This document shows positions 53,289 to 61,918 of a DNA stretch of 64,000 nucleotides, one piece after another; positions within the stretch are counted from its first letter, which is position 1; every line of letters starts with the position of its first letter. A program made the position numbers and the translations under genes. Source of the DNA: Opitutaceae bacterium TAV5 (lineage in GTDB: Bacteria; Verrucomicrobiota; Verrucomicrobiia; Opitutales; Opitutaceae). The notes below the pieces were generated by a model that had not been told where the DNA came from, did not search any database, and saw nothing but the letters and a program-made list of their open reading frames with translations. The DNA is taken from assembly GCA_000242935.3 (NCBI GenBank), contig CP007053.1, forward strand, positions 3,643,001 to 3,707,000. The letters run 5' to 3'.

Positions 53289-53466
53289 GAGCCCCCGGAA
53301 ATTGAACAGAAGGTAACAAAGAGAACGAAGAACAGCCAAGGGCGTTTATAACGCATTTCCTGCACAAAATGTTTATAGTAAATAATTTTTAAGTTAAAAT
53401 CTTCTTTGTTTTATCTTCGTTCTCTTCGTTTCCTTCTGTTCAAAAACGAATTTTCAGAACCTCCCT
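53289..53466. repeat. Inverted-terminal repeat element, copy C
   Basis: Left end ATTGAACAGAAGGTAACAAA-GAG and right end CTTCGTTTCCTTCTGTTCAA followed by TTTTCAGAACCTCC match copies A and B in inverted orientation. The centre is again AT-rich and not shared. It begins right after the MFS stop and ends one base before the eda start codon, so the eda leader is made of repeat sequence. Confidence 0.82.
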
Positions 53467-53467
53467 C

Positions 53468-54160
53468 ATGAATATGCCATCTGCCTTTCCGTCCGGGCTG
53501 CTGCGGGAAATCGAACGCCGCGGCATCATCGCCGTGCTGGTCATCGATGAGCCCTCCGACGCGCTTCCACTGATCGACGCGCTTGTCGCCGGCGGCATCG
53601 CCGCCATCGAACTCACGCTGCGCACGCCCGCCGCGCTCGCGACGCTCGCCGCGGTCAAGCGCCATGCGCCGCATCTGCTCGTTGGCGCCGGCACCGTGCT
53701 CACCCCTGCGCAAGTCGTGCAGGTCAGGGATGCCGGAGCCGATTTCGCGGTGTCTCCCGGCTGCAACCCGCGCGTTCTCGCCGCCGCCAGTGACGCGGGC
53801 AACGGTGCCGGCCTGCCGTTCGCTCCCGGCATTGCCACGCCGAGCGATATCGAGGCGGCTCTGGAACACGGCTGCAACCTCCTGAAATTTTTCCCGGCCG
53901 AGCCGTCCGGCGGCCTGGCGTATCTGAAAAATATGACGGCACCCTACGCGCACCTCGGTCTCAGATATATCCCGCTCGGCGGCATCGACGACCGCACCGC
54001 AGCGGGCTGGCTGGCCGAGCCACTGGTCGCCGCCCTGGGCGGTTCGTGGATTGCGCCGCGCGAACTCGTCCGCGCGCGCGACTGGACGGCCATCACGCAG
54101 CGCGCCCGCCGGGCGATGAACATTGTCAGGGAAACCCGTCAGGGCGCCGCAAGCAGATGA
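53468..54160 (+). CDS. eda: KDPG/KHG aldolase
   Basis: Eda cleaves 2-keto-3-deoxy-6-phosphogluconate to pyruvate and glyceraldehyde 3-phosphate in the Entner-Doudoroff pathway. The family blocks are GIIAVLVIDEPSDALPLIDA, AIELTLRTP with E48, LLVGAGTVLTPAQV, FAVSPGCNPRV, PFAPGIATPSDIEAALEHGC and LLKFFPAE with the Schiff-base lysine K140, then YIPLGGIDDRTAAGWL. 230 aa is normal with a slight C-terminal extension. It overlaps kdgK by 4 bp (ATGA). With the MFS carrier it forms a uronate catabolic set. Confidence 0.94.
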   Translation: MNMPSAFPSGLLREIERRGIIAVLVIDEPSDALPLIDALVAGGIAAIELTLRTPAALATLAAVKRHAPHLLVGAGTVLTPAQVVQVRDAGADFAVSPGCNPRVLAAASDAGNGAGLPFAPGIATPSDIEAALEHGCNLLKFFPAEPSGGLAYLKNMTAPYAHLGLRYIPLGGIDDRTAAGWLAEPLVAALGGSWIAPRELVRARDWTAITQRARRAMNIVRETRQGAASR

Positions 54161-55239
54161 AAAACGTAATCGTGACTTTCGGCGAGATCATGACCCGGAT
54201 CTCGGCTCCCGGACACCACCGGCTGCGGCAGTGCCTGCCCGGCTCGCTGGACGTGGCGTTTGCCGGCGCGGAGTCCAACATCGCCGCCTCCATCGCGCTG
54301 CTCGGCGGGCGCAGCCGTTTCGTGACCGCGCTTCCGCAAAACCTCCTCGGCGACGCCTGCGTCGGCTTCCTCCGCGGCCTGGGCGTGGAGACTTCATGTA
54401 TTCTGCGGACATCCGCGGGACGCATGCCGCACTATTTTATCGAAACCGGCGTCGGCCAGCGTCCGGGGCAGGTTCTTTACGACCGGGCGGAGTCTTCCTT
54501 CAGTCTCACCGAGGGCGCGGACTATGCGTGGGAGGTCGCCCTGGACGATGCGTCCTGGCTGGTTCTTTCCGGCATCAGCCCCGCTCTCTCGGAGACGGCC
54601 ACCCGGGCCACGCTCCATGCCGCGAAGGCGGCCCGCGCGCGCGGCGTCACCGTGTGTTGCGATCTCAACTACAGGGCGAGATTGTGGGATTGGGAACCGG
54701 GCACGCCGCCGCGCGAACTTGCGCGTCGGGTCATGGCGGAGCTCATGCCGCATGTTGACGTTGTCCTGAGCAATCCGGAGCAGGTCTCCGATGTGCTGGA
54801 CATTCCCTGGTCCGGCGCCGCCCCCGGTGATATCGCGGCCTTCGGGGCCGCGGCCCGCCATGTCGCGCAAGCCCACCCGCACCTGAAGCTGGTGGTGTTC
54901 ACGATGCGCGAAAACATCTCCGCCTCGCACAACAACCTGGGCGCTCTCCTCTACGATCCGGCCGCCGACCGCGTGGTGGCAGCGCCGCAAAGGGAAGGCC
55001 GTTACCATCCTTGGGAAATGCGTGCCATCGTGGATCGGCTGGGGGCGGGCGATGCCTTCGCCAGCGGGCTGATCCACGCGCTCCACACGCGCGGGCTGGA
55101 CGACCTTTCTGTCGCCCTGGATTTTGCCGTGGCCGCCGCCTGTCTCGCGCATTCCATCCCCGGAGATGTCAATTTTGTGAGCAGGGCAGAGATCGAGGCG
55201 CTGATGAACGGAGACGGCTCCGGTCGCGTGATCCGCTGA
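54157..55239 (+). CDS. kdgK: 2-keto-3-deoxygluconate kinase (PfkB family)
   Basis: A ribokinase-fold kinase. It starts MKNVIVTFGEIMTRISAPGH, followed by FAGAESNIAASIALLGGRSR and the second PfkB signature around LGAGDAFASGLIHAL with catalytic D299. The region VVLSNPEQVSDVLDIP and the late VNFVSRAEIEAL fit KdgK-type kinases. It would phosphorylate 2-keto-3-deoxygluconate to KDPG, the substrate of the adjacent aldolase. It overlaps eda by 4 bp and would be translated with it. 360 aa; other PfkB substrates cannot be fully excluded. Confidence 0.9.
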   Translation: MKNVIVTFGEIMTRISAPGHHRLRQCLPGSLDVAFAGAESNIAASIALLGGRSRFVTALPQNLLGDACVGFLRGLGVETSCILRTSAGRMPHYFIETGVGQRPGQVLYDRAESSFSLTEGADYAWEVALDDASWLVLSGISPALSETATRATLHAAKAARARGVTVCCDLNYRARLWDWEPGTPPRELARRVMAELMPHVDVVLSNPEQVSDVLDIPWSGAAPGDIAAFGAAARHVAQAHPHLKLVVFTMRENISASHNNLGALLYDPAADRVVAAPQREGRYHPWEMRAIVDRLGAGDAFASGLIHALHTRGLDDLSVALDFAVAAACLAHSIPGDVNFVSRAEIEALMNGDGSGRVIR

Positions 55240-55360
55240 CAGATTGCCATGCTGGCGCCCGGCGGGGCGCAGCCCGAACAGAGGGGTGTCCCGTCCGGCG
55301 TGCGGTTCCTTCGTATTTCGGCCGTATGACACCCGATGCGACAGCGTCGCCGGGGGGGGG

Positions 55361-55379
55361 CGAGGCGCTGGGCGCCTCG
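55361..55379. repeat. Short GC hairpin in kdgK-BNR gap
   Basis: CGAGGCGC-tgg-GCGCCTCG (55361-55379) is followed by a GTAGAGACGCCTGCCAC segment resembling the dispersed hairpin repeats seen at 2403 and 4572. The rest of the 336-bp gap (55240-55575) shows no gene. A possible terminator of the eda-kdgK transcript. Confidence 0.5.
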
Positions 55380-55465
55380 TCCGACAGGTAGAGACGCCTG
55401 CCACTGCGACACGGCTGATGATTCAATCCAGAATGCTTCAGTTACCACGGAAACTTGAGCGGGAT

Positions 55466-55475
55466 TTGCATGCAA
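55466..55475. promoter_or_regulatory. Weak operator candidate upstream of BNR operon
   Basis: TTGCATGCAA is a 10-bp perfect palindrome 100 bp before the BNR start at 55576, in the gap with no other feature. No LacI gene adjoins this operon, so the regulator is not evident. Could be chance. Confidence 0.25.
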
Positions 55476-55575
55476 GTCGGGAGCAACCGTAGAGTCCGCC
55501 CGTAATCTTTTTGTGCCTCTTCGCCGTTTTGTTCCCGACTCCAACCAGACACCCGTCGCCCTTTTTGTTCCCCCT

Positions 55576-56772
55576 ATGGTTCTCCAGCCGAAATTATCTT
55601 TCGTTTACCTGCCCACCGCTCTTTTGCTGCTTTTCAGCCTGTTGATGCCTCTTTCAGGCGTCATCGCGAGTGACGAAGCGCCGATTTTTCGCATCAGCGA
55701 GAATCTTTTCGATCACAACCAGCCCGGGACGCTCGGCCTTCCGGTGGCTCCGGGCCACAAGATGACACTTTACTACGCCACGGACCGTTCGTGGACATGC
55801 AATCTGGATTTGGCCATGACCGCGTTCAAAGGGCGTATCCACGTGATGTGGGCCAATGGCAGAAAGGATGAAAGCGGGCCAGGTCAGCGCATCCTGTGGA
55901 CCTCGTCGGCGGACGGCCTGAACTGGGACGAGCCGCAAGTGCTGATTGATCCCGGGGCTGTTTCCTCCGATCAGCAAAAATCACTCGGCGCAGGCGGCTG
56001 GGCCGTAACGCCGGAGGGCGCGCTGATCGGCTACGCCACGGATCGCAAGGCCTGTTATGCGGTTTCCAGCAAGGACGGCCGCACCTGGAGCGATCCCGCC
56101 GATATCGGTCTTCTTCCCGCCCACCAAGGTATTTATACGGAAGGCCCCCGGCGCGTGAACAACAAGGGTTACGTATTGTTGGGGCAGGCCCCGGCTCCCG
56201 GGCGCGAGTTGCGATTTTTGCATTTTGGGGACTTGGCATCGCCAGCAACATGGCAACTCGCCACGCTGCACAACACGGAAATATTGGGAACGAACGAGTG
56301 GCGTGAACCCTCCTTGTTTGTCCGGCCCGACGGCACACTCGTTTCGCGCATCCGTGCCTCCTGGGAGAGCGGCAAGGCAAAAAATGCCGATACGATGTTT
56401 GCCGCGGAGAGCACCGATGGCGGAAAAAACTGGCGGGTGGGACGAACGAATTTCCCCGACGCCATTGCCAAAAGCAGCGCGGGCAATCTGCCTGACGGCA
56501 CCGCCTACATCGTGAGCAACCCCGGGAAACCCCGGGACCGTCGCGTGCTGGCGATCAGCCTGAGCCGTGATGGCCGCACCTTTGACCGTGCCTTCGCGAT
56601 CGGCATCAACCCTCCCCCCGTTCGTTTCACGGGCCGTTACAAGGGGGCGAATCTCCCCGGCTACCAGGGGCCTGCGTCTGTCGTTTCCGGTGACTACCTG
56701 TATGTCGGGGCCACCGCCAGCAAGGATGACGTCGTGGTTTTCAGGATACCGCTTGCCGCTCTCGGCAAATAG
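55576..56772 (+). CDS. Secreted BNR/sialidase-like protein
   Basis: The ATG at 55576 starts a signal peptide (FVYLPTALLLLFSLLMPLSG); a GTG at 55513 adds an unlikely leader. The propeller repeats carry Asp-box-like motifs (SSADGLNWDEP, SSKDGRTWSDP, STDGGKNWRVG, SRDGRTFDRAF). Family-typical residues such as REPSLFVRPDG and the arginine in RFTGRYKG are present. It opens a plus-strand operon of six genes and is followed by a LamG PEP-CTERM protein. It probably acts outside the cell on an acidic glycan; true sialidase activity is unproven. Confidence 0.75.
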   Translation: MVLQPKLSFVYLPTALLLLFSLLMPLSGVIASDEAPIFRISENLFDHNQPGTLGLPVAPGHKMTLYYATDRSWTCNLDLAMTAFKGRIHVMWANGRKDESGPGQRILWTSSADGLNWDEPQVLIDPGAVSSDQQKSLGAGGWAVTPEGALIGYATDRKACYAVSSKDGRTWSDPADIGLLPAHQGIYTEGPRRVNNKGYVLLGQAPAPGRELRFLHFGDLASPATWQLATLHNTEILGTNEWREPSLFVRPDGTLVSRIRASWESGKAKNADTMFAAESTDGGKNWRVGRTNFPDAIAKSSAGNLPDGTAYIVSNPGKPRDRRVLAISLSRDGRTFDRAFAIGINPPPVRFTGRYKGANLPGYQGPASVVSGDYLYVGATASKDDVVVFRIPLAALGK

Positions 56773-56841
56773 ACGCCGGCTTCTCCCCCTCTCTTTGGCT
56801 CCCGAACCAGATAACAATCCAACCACATCACACCAGCCATC

Positions 56842-57723
56842 ATGAACATCAGAACACACAGTATTCCCGTCATCCCTGCCATCCTCGCCGGGCTTTTCGC
56901 ATTCATTTCCATCAGCACCCGTGCGCAGGTTCCCACCGCCAACCTCCTGCTCCATTACGATTTCAACGCCGGTAGTGGCACCACCATCACCGACCTCTCG
57001 ACATCGGGAAGAGATGGCAAATTTGTTGGCTCCGGCGGCAAGTTTGGCGTGGACAGCTCCGGCCTTTCCGGCGTCGCAGGCGATTACGCTTTCGACAATA
57101 CGGCATCCACCATGGCGGGGGCCGGAGCAGCGGTGCAGTATGATGCGGGTTCAGGCAATTCAAGTATGGGAACGCTGACCTCGTTTACCGTTACCATGTG
57201 GCTCAAGCCTGATTCCGCTGTAGTCGATCTGGCCCGCCTGTTCGATGCCGTCAATGCCCCTCTTTTCAGGGTAACTGATACGGGCGGATTACGGCTCCAG
57301 AGCGGGGACACCCTGTTCGACAGCGCCAGTCTCGGATTCACGCCCAACCAATGGATCTTCGTCGGCCTGACTTTTGATGCCGGGACGATTACCGTGTATT
57401 CCGGAGGAACCACGCCGGAAAGTCTCTCCGTTGTCCTCCCTTCCGAGACTTCCCCCACCCCCTCCATCACTTCCATCGCTTTCGGACGGAGCATCAATTT
57501 CGGGGGAACCAGCAACGGTGCCCGCGCCTTTGACGGTTCTCTCGACAACATCCGTGTGTATGGAACCACAAGCGGAGGCGATGGCGCTCTCGATATAGAT
57601 GGTATCCGCGCGATCCATGCCGCCGATCTTGGCATCGTTCCCGAGCCCTCCACGTATGCGCTTTTCGGCGGAATCCTCGTAATGCTCCTTGCAATCTGGC
57701 ATCGCCGTCTTTCCCGCACCTGA
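56842..57723 (+). CDS. LamG-like PEP-CTERM protein
   Basis: Signal peptide (IPVIPAILAGLFAFISISTRA) and a LamG/concanavalin domain: NLLLHYDFNAGSGTTITDLS, SFTVTMWLKPDSAVVDLARL, QWIFVGLTFDAGTITVYSGG, FDGSLDNIRVYG. The C-terminus has PEP at residue 267, a hydrophobic helix (YALFGGILVMLLAIW) and a basic end HRRLSRT. The LamG fold is a common carbohydrate-binding module, so this is a likely surface glycan-binding protein. It lies 69 bp after the BNR gene and 39 bp before a pseudopilin, repeating the PEP-CTERM / pseudopilin / enzyme order. Confidence 0.88.
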   Translation: MNIRTHSIPVIPAILAGLFAFISISTRAQVPTANLLLHYDFNAGSGTTITDLSTSGRDGKFVGSGGKFGVDSSGLSGVAGDYAFDNTASTMAGAGAAVQYDAGSGNSSMGTLTSFTVTMWLKPDSAVVDLARLFDAVNAPLFRVTDTGGLRLQSGDTLFDSASLGFTPNQWIFVGLTFDAGTITVYSGGTTPESLSVVLPSETSPTPSITSIAFGRSINFGGTSNGARAFDGSLDNIRVYGTTSGGDGALDIDGIRAIHAADLGIVPEPSTYALFGGILVMLLAIWHRRLSRT

Positions 57724-57762
57724 GTCCGCACCGGAGCGTCCTCCCAAAAGCCGCACTCCTCC

Positions 57763-58497
57763 ATGCTCATGACACCCATTCGCCCCTATTACCAATCCGC
57801 GTTCCCGACGCTCCGGTTCCGGGGAGGCTTTACCTTGGTCGAGCTTCTCACCGTGATTGCGATTATCGGCATCCTCGCGGCGATTCTCATCCCGACGGTT
57901 TCACGCGTCCGCCTGTCGGCGAGGAAAGCCACCTGTGTCAGTCGTCTGCACCATCTGGGCACCGCGATGCAGCTCTATGTGGCCGATCACCGGGAACAAT
58001 TGCCGGCTCCGGTCAATACCTCGGGGGGCCGTTGGCATGTGATTCTCGCCCCCTATATCGGGCCCTACACGCTCAAATACGCCACCAACGGAGACCCCGA
58101 TGGCCTTGTGGGGAGTCCCGAGATAAACCATCTGGATGTGTTTCACGATCCGAGCCAGCCCGATGCGAAGACGCGAACCGGAATGTTTGGCTACAACACC
58201 AATCTCCACAAGGGAGCCGGAAAAGGTCCGTACCGGATTTCGCAGATCAGCAGTCCCTCACGATTCCCGGTCTTCTCGACGCCGCCCGACGGTTACGGAG
58301 GAAATCTGGAGCCGGGGGGGCCTTCGCATGAAGCGAAGAAGTTTGGATACACCGGCACTACGGTCGAACGAGGCCCGGCACCCCGTTACGGACGTCAGGC
58401 GATTTTCCTTTTCGCCGATTGGCACGTGGCCGGTTACGATGTCTGCACGGATGGCGTGTGGCCTATGAATGATCCTGATTTTTGCAAGGTGCAGTAA
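57763..58497 (+). CDS. Pseudopilin with variant box (Y-X9-DW)
   Basis: Leader of about 22 residues ending at [20 protein letters not shown], then TCVSRLHHLGTAMQLYVADH. Near the C-terminus, YGRQAIFLFADWHVAG replaces the usual H-X9-DG box with Y at residue 209 and DW at 219-220. It lies 6 bp before the next gene (stop 58497, start 58504), so translation is probably coupled. Class and cleavage site are clear; the altered box might change its partner. Confidence 0.88.
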   Translation: MLMTPIRPYYQSAFPTLRFRGGFTLVELLTVIAIIGILAAILIPTVSRVRLSARKATCVSRLHHLGTAMQLYVADHREQLPAPVNTSGGRWHVILAPYIGPYTLKYATNGDPDGLVGSPEINHLDVFHDPSQPDAKTRTGMFGYNTNLHKGAGKGPYRISQISSPSRFPVFSTPPDGYGGNLEPGGPSHEAKKFGYTGTTVERGPAPRYGRQAIFLFADWHVAGYDVCTDGVWPMNDPDFCKVQ

Positions 58498-58503
58498 GGG
58501 AGC

Positions 58504-61074
58504 ATGAAGCACGCGTTCATCTTTTCCCTGTTCGTGTCTGTCGTCTGGCCCGCCCTGCTCGCGACAGCGATGTCACCGGATTCCAAATACACGACAATTG
58601 ATGTCACCCCGGTCTGGTCGGGGCACCCGGTGGGTTTCGCATTGCTCACCGTGCAGGACCACCAGTTTGTCGCCTGTTACGACGAGTCGCGCCAGATGAC
58701 CGTCGCCAGCCGCAGGCTCGGGGAGCATCAGTGGAGTTTCCGGAAACTCCCTACTTCGGTTGGCTGGGACAGCCACAACAGCATCGCGATGGCCGCGGAC
58801 CGTGATGGTGTCATTCACATCAGCGGCAACATGCACAATGACCCGCTGATCTATTTTCGTACCGCGCGACCGCTTGATATCAGCAGTCTCGAACAGGTCC
58901 ATGCCATGACGGGGAAAGAGGAAACGCGTGTCACCTATCCGCGTTTTTTCCACGATGCCGCTGGCAATCTTGTTTTCAGCTATCGGGATGGAGGCAGCGG
59001 CAAAGGCGACATCTATTACAACCGTTACGATGAAAAAACGCGTGCGTGGCGTCGCCTCCTGGAGCAGCCGCTTTTTGATGGCAGAGGTGCCATGAGCGCC
59101 TACCCGACCACACCCGAACCAGGTCCCGATGGCAGATTTCATGTGATCTGGGTATGGCGGGACAGTCCGCTTGCGGAAACCAATCATGATCTCGGATACA
59201 TTCGTTCGCATGATCTGGTCCATTGGGAAACCGCAGGAGGCATTCCTGTCGTGCCGCCTGTCACCCATGATACTCCCGGTGTCACGGTGGATCCGGTTCC
59301 CGTTCATGGAGGTCTGCTCAACGGCCAGCCCAGGATCGGCTTTGACCGTTCGGGACGGCCGCTCATCGCGTATACCCGCTATGATGCCGCCGGGCTGACG
59401 CAGCTATACCTGGCGTGTTTTGAAAACGGCGCTTGGCAAACGCGACAGGTCTCCCGTTGGGAAACCCGTATCGGGATTTCCGGACGCGGGAGCCTGCCCT
59501 CCACCGGATTGTCGATCGGCGCTCCGCATGTTGTGAATGGAAGCCTCGCTCTGGAAATCAGCCACCCTGCGCAGGGTTCAGGCCTTTTCGGGATCGATCC
59601 TGTTGACTGGATATTGAAGGGGAAAATCGGACAGCGGGACCGCTCGTTTGCACCGGCGCCGTTGCGCACTGTGGAATCCGGCTTTCCTGGCATGCGTGTC
59701 AAGTGGGCAAGTGACAGCGGCACCGCATCACCGGGAAAAATCTGGCGTTTGCGCTGGGAAACACTCTCTCCAAACAACGACCGTCCGCACCCGAAGCCAT
59801 GGCCCGAACCCTCCATGTTGCGCGTCGTCGAATTTTCGGAGCCGACACCGGCATCAGCTTCTGCGAACCCGGTGTCTCCGGAATCCACGATTCAACCCGA
59901 TCTCCCTCTTGTCGTTCCTCCCCTTACCCGTCCGCATCCCCGTCTTCTGATCGATGCCGCCGGGCTGCAAACCCTACGTGAACGCGTGACGACCGGCCAG
60001 GCTCCACACGCGCAAGCATGGCAAAAGCTGGAGGCCAAACTGGCGAGACCGGTGGAAATCGAACCCTACACCGGAGTGGACGGGCACCGGTTTTTCAAGG
60101 TGGCGATGATCCAGGGAGGACGCGCCCGCGACCTGGCGTTGGCCTGGCACATCACCGGTCGCGACGATTATGCGAGCGAGGCTGTTGAGATCCTGCTGGC
60201 CTGGGCAAAAGCGAATCCATTGCCCGGGACTGCCTTTGCCCTTCCCGCCGGCAAGGCAGGCAAGAGTCCCGACTGGGGTATGCTGGCCGGGCGCGGACTG
60301 TTTCCGTTTCTCTACGCTTGCGATTTGCTGGCGGACACACCGCATCTCGATGCGTCAACACAAGCGGTCCTCGCTACCTGGTTTCGAGCTATCATCCCGG
60401 TTATCAAGGATTGCAGCCGCAACTGGCGCGAAAACGACTGGTTCAACCGCCAGTATTACAACAACCACCTCGCCGCGCACGCGATGGGCGAGATGGCGAT
60501 CGGCATCGTTCTTGGCGACCGTGAACTCGTGCAGTTCGCGGTGTCGCATCCCGACAACCCGCGCGATTTCGCCGACCTCGTCGCCGGCCTGATCCTTATG
60601 CCCGGTGACGAGCAGTGTCCCCGGGATCTGCCGACTGTGCCCGCACCGGAAACGGGCGAGATTTACGACCGCTTCCGTCACAACACGGCGTACGGTCGCG
60701 GCCTGCAATACAGCCATCTCTCGATGAGCCTGCTCGGCATCATGGCCGAAATGGGGGAACGCAACGGGCTGCCGCTCTGGAGCTATACGGCGCCGACGGG
60801 AGAAATGGTGCGGCTGCCATTCGAATATTACGCGGATTTTCATCGTCTGAAAGATGCCTCCATCAAGAGCGGCTACTACGCGGGCGAGACTCCGCGCATC
60901 GGCAAGGCGGGAGATTCCCCGGCCATGTTCGAACTGGCGCTGGCGCGGTTTCCGGACAATCCATCCTTGCTGGCCCTGATGCGCGCCGTGGACAGGGAAC
61001 GTCCGGCTTTTTTGTATGAACTGCTCGGTCCTGTCGTGCTGACGCATGGTGTCATGTTATCGCCGGAGAAATAA
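58504..61074 (+). CDS. Secreted fusion of BNR_4-type propeller and alginate-lyase-like domain
   Basis: 856 residues with a signal peptide (FIFSLFVSVVWPALLATAM). Residues about 30-430 form a BNR_4-type propeller, known from ulvan/rhamnogalacturonan-type lyases (GWDSHNSIAMAADRDGVIHI, SGNMHNDPLIYFRT, AYPTTPEPGPDGRFHVIWVW). A linker rich in Pro/Ser follows. From about residue 475 there is an alginate-lyase-like alpha/alpha-toroid (RPHPRLLIDAAGLQTLRERV, WRENDWFNRQYYNNHLAAHA, DRFRHNTAYGRGLQYSHLSM). N, H and Y residues in the last two blocks match the usual catalytic setting. Both halves may act on uronate chains. I know of no common fusion of this pair. Co-transcribed with pseudopilins on both sides. 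Confidence 0.78.
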   Translation: MKHAFIFSLFVSVVWPALLATAMSPDSKYTTIDVTPVWSGHPVGFALLTVQDHQFVACYDESRQMTVASRRLGEHQWSFRKLPTSVGWDSHNSIAMAADRDGVIHISGNMHNDPLIYFRTARPLDISSLEQVHAMTGKEETRVTYPRFFHDAAGNLVFSYRDGGSGKGDIYYNRYDEKTRAWRRLLEQPLFDGRGAMSAYPTTPEPGPDGRFHVIWVWRDSPLAETNHDLGYIRSHDLVHWETAGGIPVVPPVTHDTPGVTVDPVPVHGGLLNGQPRIGFDRSGRPLIAYTRYDAAGLTQLYLACFENGAWQTRQVSRWETRIGISGRGSLPSTGLSIGAPHVVNGSLALEISHPAQGSGLFGIDPVDWILKGKIGQRDRSFAPAPLRTVESGFPGMRVKWASDSGTASPGKIWRLRWETLSPNNDRPHPKPWPEPSMLRVVEFSEPTPASASANPVSPESTIQPDLPLVVPPLTRPHPRLLIDAAGLQTLRERVTTGQAPHAQAWQKLEAKLARPVEIEPYTGVDGHRFFKVAMIQGGRARDLALAWHITGRDDYASEAVEILLAWAKANPLPGTAFALPAGKAGKSPDWGMLAGRGLFPFLYACDLLADTPHLDASTQAVLATWFRAIIPVIKDCSRNWRENDWFNRQYYNNHLAAHAMGEMAIGIVLGDRELVQFAVSHPDNPRDFADLVAGLILMPGDEQCPRDLPTVPAPETGEIYDRFRHNTAYGRGLQYSHLSMSLLGIMAEMGERNGLPLWSYTAPTGEMVRLPFEYYADFHRLKDASIKSGYYAGETPRIGKAGDSPAMFELALARFPDNPSLLALMRAVDRERPAFLYELLGPVVLTHGVMLSPEK

Positions 61075-61144
61075 TGTGCCGCTCTGCAATCCGATTCCTT
61101 TGCGCTTTGTCCGATCATCCGGTCGTCAGTCAAAAAGAACGCCA

Positions 61145-61807
61145 ATGAAATCCGCCCTCTTCCCACCTGTTCTCACTGTGAGCAGACGTTTGCGGGCATT
61201 CACGCTGATCGAGCTTCTTGTCGTCATCGCGATCATCGGCGTGCTGGCGGCGATTCTGATACCGGTCATGGGGGCGGTTCGCGGCAAGGCGCACCAGGCC
61301 CGGTGCCTTGGCAACCTGCGTGGTCTGGGCATCGCCTTTTTCCAATACCAGGTCGAGAATCGCGACCTGTTCCCGCCAGCGGCGGACGGGACAACCGCGT
61401 GGGATGGCTTGCTCGGCTTCACTCCGGAGAAGGGCGCGGTGCTGCATTGTCCGGTCGATCGGGTGGCGAGAGCAACCGGTGAGGCGCCGAGGAGCTATTC
61501 CCTCAACGACCAGTTGATGGGAACGCCCGGTCACCGCGGCATCCGTTCCGATGACGTCGCCAACCCGGCACAGACGGTTTTCCTGAGCGAATGGTTCACT
61601 GCGGGCAACGTCGTCGGCGCAATGGCGTATTCGTACAACACCACCCCGACCATCGGAACGTTCCATTTTCCCCACGCCGACGGCAGCACCGTCTGTTTGT
61701 TATGGTTTGACGGACACGCGAGCGTGTTGCGCAAGGCCGATGTCGTTCATGAGGCCGACGGCGCGTTGCCAATGTTCCTGTTCCGGCAGCCTTCGGCCTC
61801 GCTCTGA
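61145..61807 (+). CDS. H-X9-DG-like pseudopilin
   Basis: ATG 61145 gives MKSALFPPVLTVSRRLRAFT with the prepilin site [20 protein letters not shown]. The globular part has RCLGNLRGLGIAFFQYQVEN. The C-terminal box is HADGSTVCLLWFDGHASV (H177, DG 189-190), with eleven rather than nine residues between H and DG. It lies between the fusion lyase (70 bp) and a BNR protein gene (111 bp), on the same strand. 220 aa is short but normal for the class. Confidence 0.87.
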   Translation: MKSALFPPVLTVSRRLRAFTLIELLVVIAIIGVLAAILIPVMGAVRGKAHQARCLGNLRGLGIAFFQYQVENRDLFPPAADGTTAWDGLLGFTPEKGAVLHCPVDRVARATGEAPRSYSLNDQLMGTPGHRGIRSDDVANPAQTVFLSEWFTAGNVVGAMAYSYNTTPTIGTFHFPHADGSTVCLLWFDGHASVLRKADVVHEADGALPMFLFRQPSASL

Positions 61808-61918
61808 TATTTCGGGTGGCGCCCGAACGATGCAGGCCGGCGTCGACAGGAGCGCCGGAACGGTTCTTGATGTTTCAGGAAACCGTCAACCTCGTCCGGC
61901 CTTCGTCATCCGCCTGTC

